Shown here piece by piece: positions 24,373-30,935 of a stretch of 30,935 nucleotides of DNA. The notes under the pieces were generated by a model. That model made no database searches. It saw only the letters and a program-made list of their open reading frames with translations, and was not told where the DNA came from. A program made the translations under genes and the position numbers. This stretch comes from SOIA01 sp964346585 (GTDB lineage: Bacteria; Acidobacteriota; Aminicenantia; Aminicenantales; Aminicenantaceae): the NCBI GenBank assembly GCA_964346585.1, contig CAYFVQ010000142.1:1-30935 (forward strand), given 5' to 3'. Numbering within the stretch: position 1 is the stretch's first letter; every line of letters begins with the position of its first letter.

Positions 24373-24458
24373 TGATTCAGGAATAGAAGAGAAAAGTATC
24401 CTGTTGTTTATGCTCAGTATTAAGTAACACTTTTATTAATGATACTGTAGATAGAAGT

Positions 24459-24590
24459 GTCATTGCGAGCAAAGCGTGGCAATCTCATAAGAAAAGAATG
24501 ATAAATCCATTTTTTGGAATTGCTTCTTTGCTACACTCATCGCAATGACAATTTTATCACACGAGATTGCCACGCTTTGTTCGCAATGAA
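24459..24590. repeat. REP-like inverted-repeat element 3' of the receptor gene
   Basis: GTCATTGCGAGCAAAGCGTG at 24459-24478 (continuing GCAATCTCAT to about 24487) is mirrored by GAGATTGCCACGCTTTGTTC at 24563-24582 (to about 24590), with two mismatches over 28 bp. Between them, 24520-24549 holds a third, diverged copy in the right arm's orientation. The element lies 87 nt after the receptor stop and 68 nt beyond the 3' end of the convergent flavoprotein gene, so it could act on both transcripts. Confidence 0.85.
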
Positions 24591-24657
24591 ATCCACAAAA
24601 TGCTGCTGAATTATTGAGCGAGTGCTCATCCCCCTTTTATATCTTGTTAGTTGGTTA

Positions 24658-26325
24658 TTACCTTAAGGTGCCTTCGTAGCAAGCCGTCAGCTGCCGCTTC
24701 CTCACGTCTTCAGGCGTATAAGAAGGGAGTAGAACAGGGGTTATGAGGTCTGTTTTAATTTTAGCCTGTTTCAGCTGGTTCTCATAATCGGTAATATGCT
24801 GCAGAGTGAGAGAGCCGAATTTCACAGACTTGATGTAATCTGAGGCGAATATTCCAGCCCGCCGTCCAAAGACATTGTAGTCCAGAACGGAATTCCCCAT
24901 CAGACGGTTTCGCCCGTGCACTCCGCCGGTCGCCTCTCCAGCGACATACAGTCCGGGTATGTTGGTTTCGCATTTATCATTAATCTCGATTCCCCCATTC
25001 TGGTAGTGCAACGAGGGATAGACGAGCATAGGTTCTTTGGTGATGTCGATACCGTAGCGGATGAACTGGCGGTGCATGGCCGGGAACTGTTTGTTAATGT
25101 ACCCTTCTCCCTGGATCATTTCGATAAGAGGGGAATCCAGCCAGACGCCTAGGCGGCCACTGGGTGTTTCAATACCATTGTTTTTTTTCAGGCATTCTCT
25201 GATAAAAGCGGAACTTTCCACATCTCTTGGCTCGCGTGGGAAGACGAAGAGCTCTCCGAATTTATTGAGAGGCTGGCCTCCAGCTCCTCTGATTTTTTCG
25301 GTGATTAAAAAGCCTGCAATCTGCTCGGGAAAGACCGAACCGGTGGGATGGTACTGAACAGAATCCATGTAGAGGAGTTTTGCCCCGGCTCTGTAAGCTA
25401 TGATCAAACCATCTCCGGTGGCTCCGTAATGATTGGTGGTGTCAAATCCTCTGATGTGGAGTCGTCCGTATCCGCCTGTGGCGATGATCGTGGCCTTGGC
25501 TCTGACTGTGAAATATTCCTCTGTTTCAAGGTTGTACAGGACTCCTCCGGCACACTGGCCTTTATTGTCCATAATCAGCTCGATAATGGGCATGAATTCG
25601 AGAACTGTAATTTTATCCGGATGGTTTCTGACTTTATCCATGAGGGTCCGCATAATGATGGCACCCGTGTAGTCCCGGCAAGAATGCATCCTTTTCCTGG
25701 AGGTTCCTCCTCCATGGAGGACCTGGAGAGAGCCGTCATCCAGTTTGTCCCAGACAACACCCAAATCTTCAAGCCACTTCACAACTTCAGGCCCATCTTC
25801 GGTCAGGGCCCGGACCAAATCAGGTTTGTTGTCAAAATGACCCCCTCCCATGGCATCCAGATAGTGGCGAGTCGGAGAATCCTGAGCAGTCACAGCGGCT
25901 TGCATCCCTCCTTGAGACATCATGGAATTCGCATCGCCGAGTCTGAGCTTAGTGGAGATGATCGATGTGGCTCCTTTTTGCATGGCGAGGATAGCGGCAG
26001 CACAACCGGCACCGCCTCCACCGATGATCAGGATGTCTGTCTCATAATCAGGCTTTGTCAAATCGAACAGCTCAGGTTTGATTCGCGAGTGTGACTCCAT
26101 CATGTCGGCGATTTCTGTGGTGAGTTGTTCACCCTTGTTGGGGCCAATTCTGATCTTGCGTCTCGCATCCGGTTTGTAGTCCGGATGAAATTTATTCAGC
26201 ACTTCCTCCCGTTCTTCTGCACTCATAGGAGGGAACACGGGTTTTCCCGACTTCTCCAGCTCAAACCTTTTGTTGCGTGTTTGGGCGACTTTTTCGAGTG
26301 ATGGTCTCATGTATTCTGGGTACAT
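24658..26325 (-). CDS. Soluble fumarate reductase/succinate dehydrogenase-type flavoprotein (TfrA/FrdA-like)
   Basis: The 555-residue flavoprotein has an unusual N-terminal extension of about 93 residues, then the FAD Rossmann loop TDILIIGGGGAGCAAA (GGGGAG at 102-107). Active-site motifs of the FrdA/SdhA/NadB superfamily are intact: HPTG (326-329), TEKIRGAGG (342-350, with the proton-shuttle Arg346 equivalent), HYQNGGI (440-446) and GRNRLMGNS (471-479). In the segment DANSMMSQGG the histidine that binds FAD covalently in membrane SdhA/FrdA is absent, so FAD should be non-covalent, as in TfrA and L-aspartate oxidase. The C-terminal domain is short. No membrane-anchor gene is nearby. With the Fe-S gene 48 nt upstream it probably forms a cytoplasmic fumarate-reducing (or succinate-oxidising) unit; another dicarboxylate or enoate acceptor is possible. 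TAAGGAG lies 8 nt before the ATG. Confidence 0.88.
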   Translation of the reverse strand: MYPEYMRPSLEKVAQTRNKRFELEKSGKPVFPPMSAEEREEVLNKFHPDYKPDARRKIRIGPNKGEQLTTEIADMMESHSRIKPELFDLTKPDYETDILIIGGGGAGCAAAILAMQKGATSIISTKLRLGDANSMMSQGGMQAAVTAQDSPTRHYLDAMGGGHFDNKPDLVRALTEDGPEVVKWLEDLGVVWDKLDDGSLQVLHGGGTSRKRMHSCRDYTGAIIMRTLMDKVRNHPDKITVLEFMPIIELIMDNKGQCAGGVLYNLETEEYFTVRAKATIIATGGYGRLHIRGFDTTNHYGATGDGLIIAYRAGAKLLYMDSVQYHPTGSVFPEQIAGFLITEKIRGAGGQPLNKFGELFVFPREPRDVESSAFIRECLKKNNGIETPSGRLGVWLDSPLIEMIQGEGYINKQFPAMHRQFIRYGIDITKEPMLVYPSLHYQNGGIEINDKCETNIPGLYVAGEATGGVHGRNRLMGNSVLDYNVFGRRAGIFASDYIKSVKFGSLTLQHITDYENQLKQAKIKTDLITPVLLPSYTPEDVRKRQLTACYEGTLR

Positions 26326-26373
26326 CGGATACTCCTTATAATGACACGGTTGTATTCATTTGTTCAAAAGATA

Positions 26374-27117
26374 TTATTCAAGGTCTCTTTCATAATATTT
26401 CTTTTTCAATTCTTCCTTTTTCATCTTCATGAATTCTTTGTATTCTTTATCGAATTTGTGTTCTTTGACTTCTTTTATTCTTTTCTTGAGCTGTTGACTT
26501 TCTTTAGCGAGATATTTTCCAAAAAGCCTTCTGGCAAGCACCCCGACGTTATACTGGACGATTTCTGCAGGGCATCTGATGGCGCACAGGCCACAGCTGA
26601 GACAGTCGAAGGAGAGGTCCATGACGGCCTCAATGTCTCCTCTCATCGCGGCATTGACGTAGTCCATGACCTCTAAATCTTGAGGGCAGGCTTTTGTGCA
26701 GGTATTACAGGAGACACATCGAAAAACCTCGGGATAGATCTTCTGGAATGTCGCAACATTCGGGTCCAATTTGTCAAGGTCATACACAGGTTTCTGGGCT
26801 GGAATCGCGGGAAGTTGAGAGAGCCACATCCCATCCTCAACAAGAGTTGTGCAGGCCAGTCCTGTGTATATTTTGTAGTCACCGGGCATGCGATAGACAG
26901 TGGCGCAGGCTCCACAGAATCCTTCGCGGCATCCGGCTCCTCTTTTTATCTGGTAGCCAGCGTACTCGATAGCCCCCATGATCGTCGCGTCAGCCGGTAC
27001 TTCATGAGATTTTCCCATGATAAAGACTGTGGCCATCTCTTTTTTGGTATCTTTCTTTGGCGATTTCGATTTGGCTTGTTGAGCGGGTTTCTTTTTGGCT
27101 GTTTTTTGTGTTGCCAT
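26374..27117 (-). CDS. Fumarate reductase-type iron-sulfur subunit (TfrB N-terminal/FrdB-like)
   Basis: The 247-residue protein has a Lys-rich leader (about 1-27) and an N-terminal [2Fe-2S] ferredoxin domain with CREGFCGAC (Cys63, 68, 71) and Cys89. Two CxxCxxCxxxCP motifs follow: CVSCNTCTKACP (134-145) and CLSCGLCAIRCP (172-183), predicting two [4Fe-4S] clusters rather than the 3Fe-4S plus 4Fe-4S set of membrane FrdB. In this it resembles TfrB/HdrC, but the C-terminal CCG domains of TfrB are missing and a Lys/Glu-rich helical tail (about 203-247) takes their place. It would pass electrons to the flavoprotein encoded next. AAAAGGAGA lies about 8 nt before the ATG. It follows the FAD/NAD reductase gene by 14 nt. 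Confidence 0.9.
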   Translation of the reverse strand: MATQKTAKKKPAQQAKSKSPKKDTKKEMATVFIMGKSHEVPADATIMGAIEYAGYQIKRGAGCREGFCGACATVYRMPGDYKIYTGLACTTLVEDGMWLSQLPAIPAQKPVYDLDKLDPNVATFQKIYPEVFRCVSCNTCTKACPQDLEVMDYVNAAMRGDIEAVMDLSFDCLSCGLCAIRCPAEIVQYNVGVLARRLFGKYLAKESQQLKKRIKEVKEHKFDKEYKEFMKMKKEELKKKYYERDLE

Positions 27118-27131
27118 CGAAATATCTCCTT

Positions 27132-27956
27132 TTAGTATTCTTGAGGCAAATTCTTGAGCTCAGCCCATGAATAGACAGGGCCGTCTTTACACACATAGTG
27201 CATGCCGATGTTGCATCGCCCACATTTTCCGATTCCACATTTCATCTTGTTCTCGACAGTTGTGTAAATTTGATCGTCTTTGAATCCCAGGGCTTCTAAA
27301 TTTTGTATGACAAATTTGATCATGATCGGCGGGCCGCAGGTCACTGCAATCGCGTTTTTGGGTGAGGGTTTGATCTCCAGGACATTCAGGGGAACAAATC
27401 CCACGAATTCTTTCCAATCCGGCTCCTCCACATCCACGGAAAGATGGACTTTTATTTTCTTTCTGAGCTCTTCCAGCTCTTCCTTGAACACAATGTCTTT
27501 GGATGTCCTCGCTCCGTAGATCAGTATAAACTCTCCGTAATCTTCTTTTTTTCCAAGAGCTGTATGGAGAACGGACCAGATAGGGGCCAGACCGATCCCC
27601 CCGCCGATAAATATCAAGTTTTTCCCTTTCCACTTTTCGATAGGGAAGTTATTCCCGTAGGGCCCTCTAATTCCTATGCTGTCTCCCACTTGTAAGTCGT
27701 GAAGGGAAGATGTGACCCTTCCCATCTTCAGTATGCTGAACTGGAGATAGTCTTTGACCAGAGGAGAAGAGGAGATGGAGATCATCGATTCCCCTTTGCC
27801 AAACACTGAAAGCATGGCACACTGCCCGCTTTTGAAAGAAAAACCATTTTTATCCTGAAACTCAGTCCTGAAAGTTTTAATGGGTCGGGCACCACCGACT
27901 TCTTCTTTGATATGAATGATCTTGGCCAGTTTTGGAATATAAGTATTACGCTCCAT
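27132..27956 (-). CDS. FAD/NAD(P)-binding oxidoreductase (FlxA/AsrB/HydG-like)
   Basis: The 274-residue protein is of the ferredoxin-NADP reductase superfamily. An FAD barrel (1-105) carries KSGQCAMLSVFGKGE and the flavin-contact SISSSP. The NAD(P) domain has LIFIGGGIGLAPIWSVL (114-130) and VTCGPPIMIK (205-214). A C-terminal [2Fe-2S] motif follows: KCGIGKCGRCNIG with Cys240, 245 and 248, and Cys256. This layout matches FlxA, anaerobic sulfite reductase B, and the gamma subunit of sulfhydrogenases. In this operon, FlxA-like entry of NAD(P)H electrons is the most likely job. Its start overlaps the upstream dicluster gene by 11 nt. NADH against NADPH preference cannot be read from sequence. Confidence 0.9.
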   Translation of the reverse strand: MERNTYIPKLAKIIHIKEEVGGARPIKTFRTEFQDKNGFSFKSGQCAMLSVFGKGESMISISSSPLVKDYLQFSILKMGRVTSSLHDLQVGDSIGIRGPYGNNFPIEKWKGKNLIFIGGGIGLAPIWSVLHTALGKKEDYGEFILIYGARTSKDIVFKEELEELRKKIKVHLSVDVEEPDWKEFVGFVPLNVLEIKPSPKNAIAVTCGPPIMIKFVIQNLEALGFKDDQIYTTVENKMKCGIGKCGRCNIGMHYVCKDGPVYSWAELKNLPQEY

Positions 27957-28986
27957 AGTCTCTCACCTTGTCGAGAACTTCTATAATGTCTATTCCGACT
28001 GGACACTGTGAAATGCACCGTCCACACCCCGTGCACTGATAATTCTTGTGCAGGTCGACGAAATACTGAAATTTATGCATGATTCTTTGGCGTAAGCGGG
28101 AGGCTTTGTCCGGCCTGGGATTGTGACCTGAAGAATGCATGGTGAAATCCGGGAACTGGCAATTGTCCCAGGTTCGGATTCTCTTTCCTTTGAGAGGGGA
28201 GTAGGAATCGACTTCATCGTTGATATCAAAACAGTGACATGTCGGGCAAAGGTAAGTGCAAATCCCGCAGCGGATGCAGCTCATGGACTCTTCATCCCAG
28301 AGTGAGGCATCAAACATATCTTTGAGTTTGGGGGGGATTTTTTTGATGCTTTCGACTTGTCGTTTGATCTTTTTCTTGGCCTCTTGCTGGATTTTCGCCA
28401 GGTCTTTCTTATCTTTTTCTGTCGGAGTCTTGAAGAGAGTCTTGGCTGAATTGACGAGCTGTTCGCCTTTTTTTGTCAAAGTCTCAATGAAGTATTTATC
28501 CCCGAGATCAGTCATCAATACGTCCAGCCCATCTTTGGAGAATGGGGAACCGTCCACAGTGAGACAGAAGCAGTTGGGAGAGGGGGGTGTGCTGCAGGAA
28601 AGGCCAACCAGAGCCATTTGTTTTCTTCTGTTCCAGTAGTAAAGGTCTTCGAAGTCTCCACCAAAGACCTTATCAGTCAGGGTCAATGCTTTCGCGTCAC
28701 AGGGTCTCACTCCGAAGATGACAGAAGGTTTTTCATCAGGAAGAACTTCTTTCACTTTCATACCATCTTCGTTATCGACAGAGAACGCCAGATAAACCTC
28801 TCTCTGAGGGAAGATTATCTTTTTGGGAGAAAGGACTGTATTCAGATAGTCAAGGTTGATCTGTTCAGGATTCTCGATGAGTTCATAGCTCCAGAGTTCT
28901 TCCTTCTCGACAGGAGCAAGAATATTGTAAGAAGAGAGCGTCTTCACCCACTGAGGGAAGGATTTTTTTACCAGTACCTTTTCCAT
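27946..28986 (-). CDS. 4Fe-4S dicluster protein (FlxB/AsrA/HydB-like)
   Basis: ATG 28986 is chosen: CAGGTGA provides a site 6 nt before it and it lies 4 nt after the upstream stop; the longer frame to 29019 overlaps the previous gene and has no family similarity. The 346-residue protein has an N-terminal domain with GVRPCDAKALTLTD (92-105) and LSCSTPPSPNCFC (129-141), typical of AsrA/HydB-type electron-transfer subunits. Two cluster motifs follow: CIRCGICTYLCPTCHCF (237-253) and CTGCGRCISQCPVGID (318-333). It should relay electrons between the FAD/NAD reductase and the other Fe-S proteins. It is paralogous to the protein encoded just upstream. Which of the pair equals FlxB or FlxC is not settled by sequence alone. 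Confidence 0.86.
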   Translation of the reverse strand: MEKVLVKKSFPQWVKTLSSYNILAPVEKEELWSYELIENPEQINLDYLNTVLSPKKIIFPQREVYLAFSVDNEDGMKVKEVLPDEKPSVIFGVRPCDAKALTLTDKVFGGDFEDLYYWNRRKQMALVGLSCSTPPSPNCFCLTVDGSPFSKDGLDVLMTDLGDKYFIETLTKKGEQLVNSAKTLFKTPTEKDKKDLAKIQQEAKKKIKRQVESIKKIPPKLKDMFDASLWDEESMSCIRCGICTYLCPTCHCFDINDEVDSYSPLKGKRIRTWDNCQFPDFTMHSSGHNPRPDKASRLRQRIMHKFQYFVDLHKNYQCTGCGRCISQCPVGIDIIEVLDKVRDYGA

Positions 28987-28990
28987 CGTT

Positions 28991-30022
28991 TCACCTGATA
29001 AAGTCTTCCGGGTCTTCATCCCTGAATGAAGCCACTAAAGAGGGCTGGTCAGGGTCAAAACCCGCATCATAATCAAAAAGCTCTTTGGCATCCTTTTCCA
29101 GTTTTTTATTCAGGAATCGGATGGGAATATCCAGAGGACACACTCGTTCGCATTCCCCGCAGTCGATACATCGACCGGCGAGATGAATGGCCCTGATGAA
29201 GTGGTACACAAAATTTTCGGATAAAACAGGGGACTTTTCGAGCCACTTGATCTTCTGCGCTTTTTCATCGGCAGTCGTGTCTGCCGTGACTGCAAAAGTG
29301 ATTGTATCCACCACACACTCATCGCAGTAACACATCGGGCAGACTGAGCGGCAGGCATAGCATCGGATACACTTTGAGAGCTGCTCTTTCCAGAAATCCC
29401 ATCTCTCCTTTTCGGAGAGAGACTCAATTTTTTCTATGGATTGAAAAGGATTTTCCAGTTGCCGCTTGGTTTTTTCTCCAAGAAGGATATCGTAGATTAC
29501 GGGAAAATTGGCCCGGCATTCGAGGCATCTCTCCGCCAGGATTTCTGAAGCGGGGATTTTGGTTTTTCCATCTTTAGTGGTCACGATGATGTTGTCTTTC
29601 TCATCGAACTCGATATTTTCGACCTTTTTTCCTTTTAATTTTCTAGAGAGTTTTTTCTCGTCCACGACGCCGGCACTCTCGCAGGACACTCCTATGATGT
29701 AAACATCCTCCCGGTTAATGAATTTTTCTTGAAGCAGGACGACCAGGGCCCGGCTGTCACACCCTTTGACGATGATTCCGACCGGTCTTTCATCCGGGTG
29801 TTTTTCTCTTGTTTTTCTCTGCTTTTCATCCGTAAGGAATCGAGTAAGGTTATGGATGCAGGTCGGATTCCAGATCAATTTCTCGACATCCTCGGGATTT
29901 TTGACGAAGACCGGTGTAGGCATCAGGCCGTTCGAATTTTTTTGATAGCCGATGACGTATTTGACTTTTTCATCTTTCAGGATGGCTTTGGCTTCTTTCT
30001 TGAGGTCTTCGAGGTTGACCAT
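28991..30022 (-). CDS. 4Fe-4S dicluster protein (FlxC-like, paralogue of the neighbour)
   Basis: The 343-residue protein shares the layout of its downstream neighbour: KGCDSRALVVLLQE (87-100) corresponds to the PCDAKAL segment, then VSCESAG (112-118). An additional CLECRANFP (166-174) follows. The cluster region CIRCYACRSVCPMCYCDEC has Cys218, 221, 224, 228, 231, 233 and 236, and a last motif CIDCGECERVCP (285-296) ends the domain. The cysteine-rich CPMCYCDEC stretch could hold an unusual cluster. The ATG overlaps the mvhD stop by one base (TAATG). Role: electron relay between the NAD(P)H-oxidising protein and MvhD/HdrA, by analogy with FlxABCD of anaerobes. Similarity to F420-reducing hydrogenase beta-type proteins is possible but weaker. 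Confidence 0.84.
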   Translation of the reverse strand: MVNLEDLKKEAKAILKDEKVKYVIGYQKNSNGLMPTPVFVKNPEDVEKLIWNPTCIHNLTRFLTDEKQRKTREKHPDERPVGIIVKGCDSRALVVLLQEKFINREDVYIIGVSCESAGVVDEKKLSRKLKGKKVENIEFDEKDNIIVTTKDGKTKIPASEILAERCLECRANFPVIYDILLGEKTKRQLENPFQSIEKIESLSEKERWDFWKEQLSKCIRCYACRSVCPMCYCDECVVDTITFAVTADTTADEKAQKIKWLEKSPVLSENFVYHFIRAIHLAGRCIDCGECERVCPLDIPIRFLNKKLEKDAKELFDYDAGFDPDQPSLVASFRDEDPEDFIR

Positions 30023-30444
30023 TATTGGGCTCTCCTCAATTTTTTTTGAGGCCCGAGCGGCTTAAGCTCTTGAACAAAATCTTTTATGATCTGTGTGTAT
30101 TTTGTTCCTTCAGCGGCTGAAACCCATGACATCTGGAAGCGTTGGGGCTCGAGTCCAGTGTACTCCAGGAGTTGTTTAACCAGAGCGATCCTTCTCCGGG
30201 CGTAATAATTCCCCTTGATATAGTGGCAGTCGCCTGGGTGGCATCCGGATACCAGGACTCCATCCGCTCCTTTGTTAAAAGCGGATAATATGTACAAAGG
30301 GGAGACGCTTCCCGAGCACATGACCGTGATCGGGACAACATTGGGAGGATATTCCATCCGGGAAACTCCGGCCAGATCGCTTCCTGCCGAAGAGCACCAC
30401 TTGCAGAGGAAAGCCACGATTTTCGGTTCGAATTCTTCTGCCAT
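30022..30444 (-). CDS. mvhD: MvhD/FlxD-type hydrogenase delta subunit
   Basis: The small Fe-S protein is the adaptor that docks an electron-input module onto HdrA. Motifs are complete: FLCKWCSSAGSDLAGVSR, VMCSGSVSPLYIL, and GADGVLVSGCHPGDCHYIKGN, which hold the [2Fe-2S] cysteines. Three in-frame ATGs lie in a row (30450, 30447, 30444); the third is preferred because GGAGG then lies 6 nt upstream, whereas the first directly abuts it. The protein is 140 residues from this start. It follows hdrA with a short overlap or abutment and overlaps the next gene by one base. In sulfate reducers and fermenters FlxD plays this role for NADH, while MvhD does so for hydrogenase; no hydrogenase gene is seen here, favouring FlxD. 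Confidence 0.93.
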   Translation of the reverse strand: MAEEFEPKIVAFLCKWCSSAGSDLAGVSRMEYPPNVVPITVMCSGSVSPLYILSAFNKGADGVLVSGCHPGDCHYIKGNYYARRRIALVKQLLEYTGLEPQRFQMSWVSAAEGTKYTQIIKDFVQELKPLGPQKKLRRAQ

Positions 30445-30446
30445 CA

Positions 30447-30935
30447 TCATCCTCCGAGAGATGTCCTTATCATTTCATGAACCTGCAAAGGAGTGAGGTT
30501 TTTCACCTGAATGGCTGCCCGGAGACAGGTCGCCGAACAGGTGCCGCATCCTTCGCAGAGCACTTCGTTGACTTCGGCCTTTCCGTCTTTGAGCGTAATC
30601 GCGTCATATGGACAGACATGTACACACATTTCGCAGCCGGTGCAGAGGTTCAAGTTGACCTTGGCCACTGTCGGCGCATGAAAGAGTCTTTCCTGGGATA
30701 GTATGGCAATGGCTTTTGCCGCTGCGCCGCTGGCTTGAGCCACGGCTTCCGGGATGTCTTTAGGGGCTTGAGCTGCCCCGGCAAGGAACAATCCTGAAGT
30801 TACACTTTCCACAGGTCTGAGCTTGGGATGGGCTTCCGCCAAAAAGCCGTCCTTATCTAGAGCGATTTTCAATTTTTTAGCCAGCTCTTCGGCTCCCTTG
30901 GAAGGCCTCATGGCTGTGGCCAGGACGACCATATC
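30447..30935 (-). CDS. hdrA: Heterodisulfide reductase subunit A, C-terminal part (N-terminus beyond window)
   Basis: The frame enters from the right edge; 162 residues are visible, with the N-terminal three quarters (including the flavin domain) outside. The visible part shows MVVLATAMRPS, SGLFLAGAAQAPKDIPEAVAQASGAA (the end of the pyridine-nucleotide-disulfide oxidoreductase-like domain) and two ferredoxin motifs, CTGCEMCVHVCPYDA and CEGCGTCSATCLRAA, the last with CL in place of CP. This is the classic HdrA C-terminus. In known complexes HdrA carries the bifurcating FAD, splitting electron pairs between low-potential ferredoxin and a high-potential acceptor. The stop codon lies within the run of ATGs starting mvhD. 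Confidence 0.93.
   Translation of the reverse strand, partial: DMVVLATAMRPSKGAEELAKKLKIALDKDGFLAEAHPKLRPVESVTSGLFLAGAAQAPKDIPEAVAQASGAAAKAIAILSQERLFHAPTVAKVNLNLCTGCEMCVHVCPYDAITLKDGKAEVNEVLCEGCGTCSATCLRAAIQVKNLTPLQVHEMIRTSLGG

Noticed and set aside
24658..27117. Ordinary membrane-bound succinate dehydrogenase (complex II)
   Set aside because: There is no cytochrome b or anchor gene, the covalent-FAD histidine is missing and the Fe-S subunit has two CxxCxxCxxxCP motifs.

Overview
The window suggests an anaerobic, Gram-negative-type bacterium of moderate GC content. A TonB-dependent receptor with a carboxypeptidase-regulatory N-terminus, secreted repeat proteins, split glycine decarboxylase subunits, and an HdrA/MvhD (Flx-like) plus soluble fumarate-reductase-like redox cluster together resemble Aminicenantes/Acidobacteriota-type genomes. 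That placement is inference from gene content; there is no rRNA or other phylogenetic marker I can score here. No tRNA, rRNA, CRISPR array or intact transposon was seen.

Layout, left to right. (1) 1-3373 (-): a very large secreted protein that runs off the left edge. It has a sialidase/BNR-like propeller, two blocks of perfect Pro-Asn-Ile-Val-Asn pentapeptide repeats and an Ig-like putative domain. (2) 3898-5454 (-): a secreted alpha/alpha-toroid (prenyltransferase/squalene-cyclase-like repeat) protein, with AT-rich spacers on both sides. (3) 6009-10673 (-): a four-gene, tightly overlapping Gld-type ABC operon (ATPase, ABC-2 permease, GldG-like protein, DUF4340-like protein). (4) argS (-) and gcvT (+), divergent from a 110-bp spacer and flanked by two copies of the same palindromic repeat. 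(5) 14326-20543 (+): gcvH-gcvPA-gcvPB-glyQ-glyS, a glycine cleavage and glycyl-tRNA synthetase operon with its own promoter built in tandem repeats. (6) 20653-21132 (-): an orphan PilZ protein. (7) 21592-24372 (+): a TonB-dependent receptor. (8) 24658-30935 (-): a seven-gene redox operon running from hdrA (cut by the right edge) through mvhD/flxD, two paralogous dicluster Fe-S proteins and an FAD/NAD(P) reductase to a soluble fumarate-reductase-like pair.

How it may work together. The gcv genes supply the T, H and P proteins for oxidative glycine cleavage (or its reversal), and the same transcript appears to encode both subunits of the enzyme that charges tRNA-Gly. The right-hand operon looks like a cytoplasmic flavin-based electron-bifurcation module: NAD(P)H enters at the FAD/NAD reductase, electrons move through the Fe-S proteins and MvhD to HdrA, and a TfrAB/FrdAB-like pair replaces or adds to HdrBC as terminal acceptor. 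This is the strongest candidate in the window for an incompletely described system. Three REP-like inverted-repeat elements sit just 3' of argS, gcvT and the receptor gene and may end or stabilise transcripts. Several start codons were moved from the longest open frame to an internal codon with a proper Shine-Dalgarno sequence; each such entry says so.
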